Source: Labyrinthula sp. Ha
Lineage: Eukaryota; Sar; Bigyra; Labyrinthulida; Labyrinthulaceae
Reading direction: 5' to 3'
DNA: 64,000 bases
NCBI GenBank assembly: GCA_015227615.1
Contig: JAALGZ010000013.1
Coordinates: 744,001-808,000 of the forward strand
Shown here in pieces: positions 38,100-45,834 of the stretch. Both the position numbers and the translations under genes were made by a program. The notes beneath the pieces are model-generated. The model was not told the DNA's origin. It worked only from the letters and a program-made list of their open reading frames with translations, and searched no databases. Within the stretch, counting starts at the first letter, position 1; the number at the start of each line of letters is the position of its first letter.

Positions 38100-39745
38100 T
38101 ACATGACAAGATTTCGAGCTGATGTACCAAGTATTCCTATTTTAGTTAGGAAGTATGTTGAAGAAGAAGTTCATGATCAAGGAAAAAGACTGCATTTATT
38201 AGTTTTAATGGAAAAAATAGATATGAAAAAATACGACACAAAACAAAATCGAAGAAGAAATATAAATATTCAGCGCATTCAAGTTAAATTTACCAAACTT
38301 GGATATATTGACAGATCTCCAGAGGGGAACACTTTAGGCTGGTACCCGGAGGAAAAACTTGTTTTAGAAGCTCTACTTCTTAAATATGGATGTGGATGTT
38401 ACGTGGACTACCTAAAAGCAAATGCTCTCCATTTTAGGAGCAAACAGCAGATTGCAACGCAGCTCCAAAGACTGTTAAATCTTCAAGCAATTGGAATATT
38501 CCATGGATTAAAATTCAAATTGGAAGATGCAAGAAGGTTTTTATCTAAACATTTTGGCATAAATCATTTTCATAAAAATATCCCCGGTTCTTTTAATACG
38601 CTTCTAGAAAAGGAACATATATTACAGCTCTTTCGACAAGAAGTTACTCTATTTGATGGATCATCTATAGCGGTGCCTTATTTCAGACGATTGGATGACT
38701 TACGACATCTAAGATTATTATTACAAGAGTTTGAGCTTCCAGAAGCTAAACGTTTTTTGGCTGACCACAATATTTATTCTCTTCAAGAAATACAAGATTC
38801 TATTAAAAGTTTCAATGAAGATATCCATGAAACTATTTTTGACAACGAAGAATTATTGGATCACTTGAACAGGTTTCTATTTTTAAACAAAGAAATATGG
38901 ATCACGCTTAGCTCTTTGTACTCTATCCTTACTTTACCTTTTGAGGAGGATATTTCACAGATCGATTCTGAATCTTTACAAACTAGATTTAAACACTACA
39001 GCAATTCCTTAGTCATCTCTCTCCATTCCGATTCAGTCAAACTTGTCTATCTCGAAGTTGAAACACAAAAGAAAATTATTTTAAAATATCTCGGAGGGAA
39101 TATTTTTCTTATTGATGGAAGTGAAGCAACTGTTCATTTTGAACCTCCTTGCAAACAAATCTACATTACGAATATATTTGACCTTCAATTTTACAAACCT
39201 AAATCTAAAAACAGCATTTTTCAAGTTGCTGTTATGGATCCTCCATGGTCTGTTGGAAGCAAGAACCCAACTCGTGGTGTTGCGTTGAAGTATCCTACGT
39301 TATCTTTACTGGAGTTTCAAAAGATCAAACTTTCTCTATCTCACTTTCCTTTTGGTTCCCATTTATATGTTTGGGTTACTAATTATAGTTACCAATGTGT
39401 TTTGAATTGGGCTGCAGAACAACAATACTATTAAATCGATTACATCACTTGGATCAAATACACTAAACACGGTGAACTTTTCAAGAGTCTGGGTCACTTT
39501 CTCCAGCACTCGCAGGAAACATGTTTGGTTTTCGAAAGAAGATCCTCGCCTCACTTAAAGTATGCTGATACTTTTAACGAAGTTGAAAAACAAAAATTCA
39601 ATTCTATTTTGAGAACTTATACTACCCTCCTTCTACAAAGCCAGAATTATTCTATTACATTCTCGATGAACTTTATCCTTTCGCTAATAAAGTTGATATA
39701 TTTTCCAGAAATAACAACGTCAGGTCGCAGTGAACTGCTATTGGT
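38100..39745 (+). mobile_element. Extra ORF of the retroelement: Myb/SANT-like segment plus MT-A70 adenine methyltransferase domain
   Basis: It follows pol directly on the same strand, inside the LTRs. At about 38338-38480 a W-Y-P-E-E...Y-G-C-G...helix pattern resembles a Myb/SANT or GARP-like DNA-binding fold. From about 39215 on there is V-M-D-P-P-W-S-V-G, the DPPW catalytic signature of MT-A70 enzymes (METTL3/METTL14/METTL4 and Ime4 family, N6-adenine methyltransferases). Further down are F-G-S-H-L-Y-V-W-V-T (compare F-L-F-L-W-V-T in METTL3), a segment like W-I-K...G-H-F-L-Q-H-S-Q-E-T-C-L-V, and a final stretch like the K-x-E-L-F-x-R region. The middle (about 38480-39150) has no recognised domain. 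It may methylate DNA or RNA of the element; the target is inference. Part of a broken element. Confidence 0.82.
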
Positions 39746-39805
39746 TTGGATCTGTAACCGAAGACGCATCTTGCCTATCTGTCTCCGAACCGCAGAGAGT
39801 CTTCC

Positions 39806-39819
39806 TAAAAAAAGGGGGA
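39806..39819 (+). other. Polypurine tract of the retroelement
   Basis: TAAAAAAAGGGGGA abuts the 3' LTR. This is the expected plus-strand primer site in LTR elements. Confidence 0.85.
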
Positions 39820-39972
39820 TGTCCATGCACTACTGGACGGACGTATTCCTTTGCTCTATTCTGTAACATAGTTTGAAATACATACGTTTAGTTATCAGGT
39901 TGCAATAAAAACACTTAGCCGTTAACAATTTAACACATACAAGAACTTTTATCTATCCTAGGAAGAAAGACA
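39820..39972 (+). repeat. 3' LTR
   Basis: 153 bp, TG...CA. It differs from the 5' LTR by about seven substitutions and one 2-bp length difference in a CA run. It is followed by ACTA. Confidence 0.93.
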
Positions 39973-39976
39973 ACTA
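39973..39976. repeat. Target site duplication, 3' side (ACTA)
   Basis: Matches 31950-31953. Confidence 0.8.
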
Positions 39977-40453
39977 TTGATTCTAGTAAAGTTAGCGCCT
40001 TTCATTGCCCAAAATACAATATAAAGCGCACTTCAAAATAATAAGAAAACAAGAGTTCACAAATCATGCAACTGATATGAAGAAGCTTCATATATCTATC
40101 CGAAGCTTCGAACTATCTTAGGGTGTTGATTACTATAATACATGACGCTTTATGGATACTTGGAACAGATTTGTACCTAGTCTGATTTTCTCGTACTGTG
40201 GCTTATTTCTGACTGTGTTGTTTCTAAATCTGCTTCGAATAAGGTGGGCAAACTTTTTCGTATGATAGTTATAGATGTAGCTATTATGAATCTGTGTGGC
40301 CTTATGTCTTTTCATACATTTGAAAGTTCTCCTGGAGAGTCCCTGGTGCGCACCTTGCTATATGCGCGGTTCTTGTGTTTATGGGTCTCTGATTAGCTAA
40401 ATGTTCTATTGCTGGGATTTTTTTCGCAACATGAGCTTATTTATTGGATTATT
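39977..40453. other. Intergenic DNA between retroelement and gene island
   Basis: No gene seen. The only open frame (40133-40315, minus) has no recognisable content. Confidence 0.5.
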
Positions 40454-40906
40454 TTAGTTTCTTCCTCTAAAAAATAAGTCACTCATAGTTAACAGTTCTA
40501 TTGCTAAACTCCAACCAATGGAATTTTCATACTCTATCGCTCTCCTCTTAGCATCTACAACTCTAGCAGCGTGTTCTGCCACTAGTGAGGGAGCTAAAAC
40601 TTCGTAAATAGCGTTTGTTTTCAAGGAAAATGATTATCTAAACTTGGGTCCACATATATCTTTTTCAGTTTAGTAACTTGTGATCTTGTGTAGTTCTTGC
40701 ATTTTCCAGATATTTGTCCTTGGATTAAGTGAGAGCAAGTAGATAACGTTTGCAGCTTTAAGGCCGTCTGTGTCCAACAAAACTTTATCTAGTCATTCTA
40801 TTATCTGGCTTGTATTACTTGGCACAATATTTGAAGTTGTGTCTGGTCGTCCACAATCAGAAGCAAACTCATCAGTGCATACATATCCAATTTGGCATAA
40901 TATACT
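40454..40906 (-). CDS. Possible spliced gene or gene remnant, unknown protein
   Basis: On the minus strand three coding-like blocks join in phase. The first is 40819-40906 (...C-T-D-E-F-A-S-D-C-G-R-P-D...). The second is 40678-40788 (L-L-D-T-D-G-L-K-A-A-N-V-I-Y-L-L), after a 30-nt intron (40789-40818, GTAATA...ACTAG). The last is about 40593 to 40454 (L-V-A-E-H-A-A-R-V-V-D-A-K-R-R-A-I-E-Y-E-N), after a longer, less certain intron of 78-84 nt. A further optional 27-nt intron (40467-40493) near the end leaves the TAA at 40454 in frame. No start codon was found; the upstream boundary at an AG (40907-40908) lies 33 bp from the tRNA gene. I do not recognise the family. It may be a fragment, and an alternative frame with the same 30-nt intron is also open. 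Confidence 0.3.
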
Positions 40907-40940
40907 CTATTGTTGGCCCGTTCATGTAGATGTAGTTTAT

Positions 40941-41023
40941 CCGGTGGTAGCTCAGTGGTAGAGCATTCGACTGTAGTGTAAGCAGATATCGAGCGGTCGG
41001 GTGTTCGACTCACCCTCACCGGA
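40941..41023 (+). tRNA. tRNA-Tyr (GTA) with an 11-nt intron
   Basis: A full cloverleaf can be drawn. The acceptor is CCGGTGG/TCACCGG with discriminator A. The D arm is GCTC/GAGC and the anticodon stem TTCGA/TCGAG. The anticodon GTA is at 40973-40975, and the T arm is GGGTG-TTCGACT-CACCC. The intron (40977-40987) sits right after position 37, the canonical place for nuclear tRNA-Tyr introns. The A-box and B-box are intact. It lies 86 bp upstream of the CBP80 ATG on the same strand. Confidence 0.95.
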
Positions 41024-41025
41024 AG

Positions 41026-41030
41026 TTTTT
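41026..41030 (+). terminator. RNA polymerase III terminator of tRNA-Tyr
   Basis: A run of five T starting 3 nt after the tRNA 3' end, the usual Pol III stop signal. Confidence 0.75.
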
Positions 41031-41109
41031 ATTGGATAAGTAATTGAATTCAAGGTAATTTGATTGGACAAAGTTAACAGACACCCAACCAAAGATAAGA
41101 ATATCCAAA

Positions 41110-43719
41110 ATGCAAAGCTTCGGTAAAGGAAATGCTTTACAACAAGCTGGTGCTTTACAAAGTTCAAGAAAACGTGGGCGCTCTGATAGCGGATACGAAT
41201 TAGAGTCACAGAGGAATTTTAACTTTGGTAGCGCAAAGCGAGGAAGAGGTGGACGAGGGTATCAGCGAAGAGGCCCAAAAGGAAATTTCTTGCGCAACCG
41301 AAGGGCGTATAACTATGGAGATAGCCATAAACTGGATATGGAAAATTACCCAAAGAGAGCTGTAAAGTCAAATATTATAGAGCTTGCTGATGATTTTGGG
41401 AATAAGAAAAGTGTAACTGCTGTTAAACTTCTTGCAAAAGCACTTGTGGAGTACCAAGAAGTTCAAGTCGATCCCGATAGAAGCAGACCCGGTGAAAATG
41501 TTATTATGGAACAAGATCTGGACCAGCAAATGAAAGGTGAAAAAGTTCCTTTGAAAGAAGTGTTAGCCGACACTTTAGTCGAGTGTGTGTCTACTCTCCC
41601 TTTGAAAACAAGTGGCTATGCTTTATTGGTTTCTGAAATTAGTGTTCTGAACGTTGACCTTAGTCAAATTATTCTAGAAAAAAATATTGTTAATCTGGGA
41701 GCCTTGCTCAAGTCACGAGTTACAGAGAGAGCTGAAGTTGAAATGAGAAATTGCAAGATCAAGTTGATTCTAAAGTTTCTTGTGGAGCTCGCTAACCTAA
41801 GAATACTGAACGTTGTTAAAGTTTTAGGAGTACTCTTTACGCTTTTAGATGAAAGTAAATTTGTACCGTCAAATACTGAGAGGGTATTAATGGTGTTGCA
41901 AGCACTCCCTTTTTTCCAAAATTATTCAACTGCTGCGTTGGAGGCAGTGACTGAGGATTTTAAGACGGAATTTAATCAAGCGCTTGGTGAGTTTATGGGT
42001 GTATTGGAAAAGTGCTTTGACGAGGTTGCAAGTAAAATATCCGAAGTAGCACAAGACCAGTTCTGGCTAAAATTTAGTGTATCTGCCGAATCTTTGAGAG
42101 AGTTAGAAGCCGTGGAATCTATTGTGGAAAGCAAGTATTCTGAAACTTCAGCTTTTTTACGTCGAACTAGATTTTATAGGTATTTCTTGGGAGGAATGTA
42201 TGCCTTGTTGGTATTGAAATTTAAGATAAATGGCACCCTATCAAATATGGATTCGGAGATTCAATTAAGAAACATCCCTTGTGTTTATAATATCGTTTCG
42301 AATGATCCTGAGGAGGACGAGTCTTTAAGACCTTCTGTTGGAAATGAGCTCGTTCTAGGAACGCCTGAACTAACTTCCCTGGAAACCTTTGAGGAGGATC
42401 AAGCGATGGAAGAGTCAACTGAAGCTAAGTATTTTGACCCTTTCAGCGAGACAAACATCCAGGAATTCCCAGTGTTTGATGCTGCCGCCGAGATCTTTCG
42501 AGTTAAGATAAGAAACTCTATTCCTGTGGAGAATGAAGATGAGCTGCAGGGAATTGAACTAGCTTCTATTGAGCTTCACAAATCACATTTTTTGGATCAT
42601 TTAGTTACCAAGCAACTAGTTTCAGATGTAATCACTTTGTTCGGAACCAACATTTTTCATGTAAAAAGATGTTTGACGGACCTCTTTAACAAACAGGGGG
42701 AAAGTTTTCGCAAACATGTGGTTACCTCAAACTTATATTGCGTTGTTGAAGAACTATTTTTTCACTGTTATAAGGCTGACGCGACCCGCAAAGGAATTTT
42801 AATGCAGGTAAATGCTCAGCTTGCTGAGAAATTTTTGCCAAAAACCCAGAAGCGAGATGGCGTTCAAGACAGCTCTAAATATCTTCAAGTATTAGAAGAT
42901 TATCTTGATGGTTTCGTGATTGTGCTTCCTGATATTAAGGTAAGACAAGATGTAGTAGATGTAGCTGCTAAAGTTGCATCATTTTATCTAGCAGCAGTAT
43001 TTCTACACTCGAATGTTAACTATACATCTGGTTGGTCTAAAGAGAGTAGTAACTTCATTACCTTCTCATGGGCTCGATGGGATGGACTTGCTAATTCACT
43101 GGCCTCATATAATTCCTCTGGAGGTAATAACACAAGTGAAGCCCTTATAACTCGAGCTCGATTCATTGAAGCCTTGATTAATCAGGTTGCCCAGTTGAGT
43201 TATAGAGAATATTTCGAAGGACTACTGACTAACCCTTTGATCCAATTACTGCCAAAAGCTGAAGAGAACGAAAAAGAAGAAGCTGAATCTGAGCTTAGCA
43301 AACTTGTGCACAAAGTTGTCAAACTTGGGGAAGCTAGTTTCACTCACTTGTCAAGAGCATTGGAGAAAACCGAAAGAAACGAAAACCTCTCAAATATTGA
43401 ACAAATTCGAAACTTAGTCGGAGCTGACGATGTAGGTGAGGATAAAGTCCTAGCGCTGTTTGAACAACAACTTACCTCAAAAGGATTAGGCCTTGGTACT
43501 GGATGGATATCTTTCTTAGTCGATTTATTGCTCAGAAAGTTCAATGTAGTTTCCCAAGCAGCGGCTATACGGTTCTATTTTGAGAGAGTAGACAGTTTTG
43601 AAGCCCGCGACGCTATTCTATCTCTTCTGCAAGTGGAAGGAGGCTCGGAAATAAGGTTTGAAGCCGCGAAGCATGAAGGTACATTCTTTAGATTACTGGA
43701 GAGAAAGTTTCAGAACTGA
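41110..43719 (+). CDS. NCBP1: Nuclear cap-binding protein subunit 1 (CBP80)
   Basis: An intron-free protein of 869 residues (human NCBP1 has 790). Residues 1-75 are Arg/Gly-rich with KRGRGGRG, a likely NLS and RNA-contact tail. The rest is helical, with three MIF4G-like repeats expected. Characteristic matches are K-I-K-L-I-L-K-F-L-V-E-L-A-N at about 216 (first repeat), a W-A-R-W-D-G motif after F-I-T-F-S at about 648 (compare F-R-W-S-W-E-D-W in human), and S-F-T-H-L-S-R-A-L-E-K at about 743 (compare S-F-S-H-S-F-S-A-L-A-K). It partners CBP20 to bind the 7-methylguanosine cap of Pol II transcripts and acts in splicing, 3' processing and export. It is convergent with Pol eta (183 bp apart). Family call sound; the N-terminal extension is unlike animal proteins. 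Confidence 0.85.
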   Translation: MQSFGKGNALQQAGALQSSRKRGRSDSGYELESQRNFNFGSAKRGRGGRGYQRRGPKGNFLRNRRAYNYGDSHKLDMENYPKRAVKSNIIELADDFGNKKSVTAVKLLAKALVEYQEVQVDPDRSRPGENVIMEQDLDQQMKGEKVPLKEVLADTLVECVSTLPLKTSGYALLVSEISVLNVDLSQIILEKNIVNLGALLKSRVTERAEVEMRNCKIKLILKFLVELANLRILNVVKVLGVLFTLLDESKFVPSNTERVLMVLQALPFFQNYSTAALEAVTEDFKTEFNQALGEFMGVLEKCFDEVASKISEVAQDQFWLKFSVSAESLRELEAVESIVESKYSETSAFLRRTRFYRYFLGGMYALLVLKFKINGTLSNMDSEIQLRNIPCVYNIVSNDPEEDESLRPSVGNELVLGTPELTSLETFEEDQAMEESTEAKYFDPFSETNIQEFPVFDAAAEIFRVKIRNSIPVENEDELQGIELASIELHKSHFLDHLVTKQLVSDVITLFGTNIFHVKRCLTDLFNKQGESFRKHVVTSNLYCVVEELFFHCYKADATRKGILMQVNAQLAEKFLPKTQKRDGVQDSSKYLQVLEDYLDGFVIVLPDIKVRQDVVDVAAKVASFYLAAVFLHSNVNYTSGWSKESSNFITFSWARWDGLANSLASYNSSGGNNTSEALITRARFIEALINQVAQLSYREYFEGLLTNPLIQLLPKAEENEKEEAESELSKLVHKVVKLGEASFTHLSRALEKTERNENLSNIEQIRNLVGADDVGEDKVLALFEQQLTSKGLGLGTGWISFLVDLLLRKFNVVSQAAAIRFYFERVDSFEARDAILSLLQVEGGSEIRFEAAKHEGTFFRLLERKFQN

Positions 43720-43902
43720 TATGTTCATAATGTGCTCTTCGTTCTCTTTACGAAAAGATATCCATCAACTGCAGAGGTATCCAGGGAAACCTTGACATTT
43801 GGCTCAAGTTGGGGTGCTATTTCTATTTGAGTGCAACTCTACCGTCTAGTGATCTCGTAACTTATCGACTCGTTGACGCAACAGCAATACTTCCCCAAAC
43901 AA

Positions 43903-45453
43903 CTAGAGTAGAATAACCTCTTTTCCATCTTCTACACAAACCTTGAAATCGTCCTTTCGTGGAAAAAATGTTTGAATACAGGTTTTCTTGCTTCGTGCTT
44001 TTTTATTTCTCTTCAAGTTATCTCCTTCTTTTGATAGATCAACCAAGAGCGGCTTCGTGTGCACTCGCTTCTGTCTCTTCTGTGATTTTAACATTGACAA
44101 GACGTTAGTATTTCCAGAACGAAATGTTATGAACTTTGCAGAATTCACAAATATGGAGGTTATGCCACAGTTTTTAGTCGTCTCAAGTATAGTCTTACCT
44201 TTACCAATAATTTCCAGAACCAGGTTAAAAGCTCTTTCTCGAATCTTCTCTGGGCAATCTTCAGTAAATGAGGAACACTTTGATCTGTCAAAATTCTTAG
44301 AAGAAATCGACACTGTAAGTAGTGTTGGCCTTTTTCTAAAGTTCCTTTTCACCTCTTCGATCCTTTCCGAGAGTTCCATGGCAAGGTTTCCAATATAGTC
44401 ATAAACCTCAGAAAGAGACTTCAAAGCTGTAGGACCACGAAATGTCTTCCCACTAGACACAGACTTAGGGCACATTCGATTTTCTACTTCCTCACTACAG
44501 ATACCTCTACACGTATTATACAACCATTCCTGACCTTCTCCAAGTTTCTCCTCCAATTCTTGAAGAGAAAACTTTGATATCTGACCAACAAACTCAACTC
44601 CAAGATTTTGAGAAACAATCTTACCAAATTTGGCTTTTAAGCCATTGAGTTCCTTTAAAGGAAGATGATCCAGTTCGTACCTAACTTGGGAGCGAAAAAG
44701 TACTGTTTGCTTATTAGGCTTATGCCTTCCTGAAACCAGTTTTGAGAGAAGCTTATTATGCGAAATACCGGCAGAGAGTGTATATCCGGTTTCCTTTTTC
44801 ACAGTTCTACGTATTTCTGCAACGATGATTGCTCCACAAAGAAGATTCAACTCTTTGTCATTTCTAACAGTACTCAAAAGGTTTTTTCGCCTGGCCATAT
44901 CCATCCCAAGAAAGTTGAATTGTGCATAATCATCATCAATTCTCGAGCTCCGAAATCGACCCAAGAAAATATCACTGTCTAGATCTAATAGTTTTCGTAA
45001 TGTTGCAGTCTTTTTTGTAATATCTAGATACGCTTCATCGATAGACGCACGTAGAACGATGTCCGCCATTCTCTTACAAACCAGAAAAACCTTTGAGCCA
45101 GCTTCTCTGTATTTGGAAAGATCTGCTTTCTCATATTTAACAGGAACAGTTACCAGTTCAATTCCAGGACAAACTTTTTTCGCTTCATCACCTTTCATCG
45201 ACCGCTTTACACCAGCTGCCTTTGCTTCGTAACTCAACGCGATTATACTTCCACCCATGTATGGATTATACTGTACAACGGCACATTCTTTTCCTTCCAA
45301 TGCTCTATTAAAATGTCGCTCAACTTGAACATAAAAACAGTCTAAATCGACATGCACAACAACTCTGCTATCATCAAATTCTATCATTCTCTTTCCTTTG
45401 AAACGGTTATCTTTATAACAAATGGGATGCGATCGGTAACGGGAAATACACAA
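43903..45453 (-). CDS. POLH: DNA polymerase eta (Y-family translesion polymerase)
   Basis: 516 residues from the first ATG at 45453; the ATG at 45387 (M-I-E-F-D-D-S-R-V) is more likely the true start because family proteins begin there and GC-rich promoter-like motifs lie over the extra part. The palm shows V-D-L-D-C-F-Y-V-Q-V-E (catalytic Asp36, Asp38), then S-Y-E-A-K-A-A-G-V-K-R-S-M, and R-A-S-I-D-E-A-Y-L-D (Asp139, Glu140). L-S-A-G-I-S-H-N-K-L-L-S-K-L-V marks the palm/thumb. The little-finger region follows, then basic NLS stretches (about 457-490) and a C-terminal PIP-like box T-C-I-Q-T-F-F-P-R-K that would bind PCNA. It bypasses UV dimers. No UBZ zinc finger is visible, unlike animal Pol eta. 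It is closest by eye to plant POLH. Confidence 0.93.
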   Translation of the reverse strand: MCISRYRSHPICYKDNRFKGKRMIEFDDSRVVVHVDLDCFYVQVERHFNRALEGKECAVVQYNPYMGGSIIALSYEAKAAGVKRSMKGDEAKKVCPGIELVTVPVKYEKADLSKYREAGSKVFLVCKRMADIVLRASIDEAYLDITKKTATLRKLLDLDSDIFLGRFRSSRIDDDYAQFNFLGMDMARRKNLLSTVRNDKELNLLCGAIIVAEIRRTVKKETGYTLSAGISHNKLLSKLVSGRHKPNKQTVLFRSQVRYELDHLPLKELNGLKAKFGKIVSQNLGVEFVGQISKFSLQELEEKLGEGQEWLYNTCRGICSEEVENRMCPKSVSSGKTFRGPTALKSLSEVYDYIGNLAMELSERIEEVKRNFRKRPTLLTVSISSKNFDRSKCSSFTEDCPEKIRERAFNLVLEIIGKGKTILETTKNCGITSIFVNSAKFITFRSGNTNVLSMLKSQKRQKRVHTKPLLVDLSKEGDNLKRNKKARSKKTCIQTFFPRKDDFKVCVEDGKEVILL

Positions 45454-45519
45454 ATTCCGGGAATAGTCGGGAAATTGAGAACCAAGATTAGCAATCGGGG
45501 TTTACCAAGAAAACCCGGA
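45434..45519 (-). promoter_or_regulatory. Cluster of CCCG/CGGG motifs at the 5' end of POLH
   Basis: Motifs are CGGTAACGGG (45434-45443), TTCCGGGA (near 45456), GTCGGGA (45466-45472), ATCGGGG (45494-45500) and AACCCGGA (45512-45519), in otherwise AT-rich DNA. They resemble the CCCG-bearing element before the SnoaL genes and may mark the promoter, which favours the ATG at 45387. Confidence 0.3.
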
Positions 45520-45644
45520 AGCTTTGTAGATTCTTGATTTCAGGATTTGCAAAATTTTACTTTTACCCAGATTTTAAACCATTATACTTCCAAAAGTTAA
45601 AGTGGCTCCCAGAAGAATCAACAGATTGTGAACAGCAATAGCCT

Positions 45645-45834
45645 TCATGGATCGAGCTCGCTGTAACTCTCCTTTATGAAAACAGATCGCGTCAGCATAC
45701 GGGTTCGTACGAGATCAACGATAGAAGAATTGTAGAACGGGTTAAAACAATACTTGGATAGGAGTTTATCTCATAAGATGTTTAGTTTTTACAATAGATT
45801 TGTTAATAGTTGCAACATTTTCGTAGATCTGCAT
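45645..45834 (-). CDS. Possible small spliced ORF, 49 residues
   Basis: Exon 1 is 45793-45834 (M-Q-I-Y-E-N-V-A-T-I-N-K-S-I). A 40-nt intron follows (45753-45792, GTAAAA...CCAAG), then exon 2 at 45645-45752 (...N-P-F-Y-N-S-S-I-V-D-L-V-R-T-R...S-E-L-D-P, TGA). Phase is kept. The acceptor is weaker than in the sure introns. A competing open frame ends at 45574 and contains a 24-residue ORF (45574-45648) with one hydrophobic helix, overlapping the end of this one. No family recognised. Confidence 0.2.

Larger units (their letters stand above)
31954..39972 (+). mobile_element. Ty3/gypsy-type LTR retroelement with an extra MT-A70 methyltransferase ORF (fossil)
   Basis: An 8.0-kb element with LTRs of 155 and 153 bp (TG...CA), an ACTA target duplication and a polypurine tract. 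The internal order is gag-like region, aspartic protease, reverse transcriptase, RNase H, integrase with GPY-like tail, then an additional ORF. Protease-RT-RNase H-integrase is the Ty3/gypsy (Metaviridae) order. It is broken, with about eight interruptions in the coding region. The LTRs are about 95% identical, so insertion is fairly recent in evolutionary terms. It sits in gene-free DNA beside the 40-45 kb gene island. No chromodomain was recognised. The extra ORF occupies the place where some relatives carry an env gene. Confidence 0.93.

Noticed and set aside
40518-40607. Plus-strand 29-residue ORF that looks like a lipoprotein signal peptide (ending L-A-A-C-S)
   Set aside because: It is the reverse image of the better minus-strand block L-V-A-E-H-A-A-R-V-V-D-A-K, and no mature protein follows.
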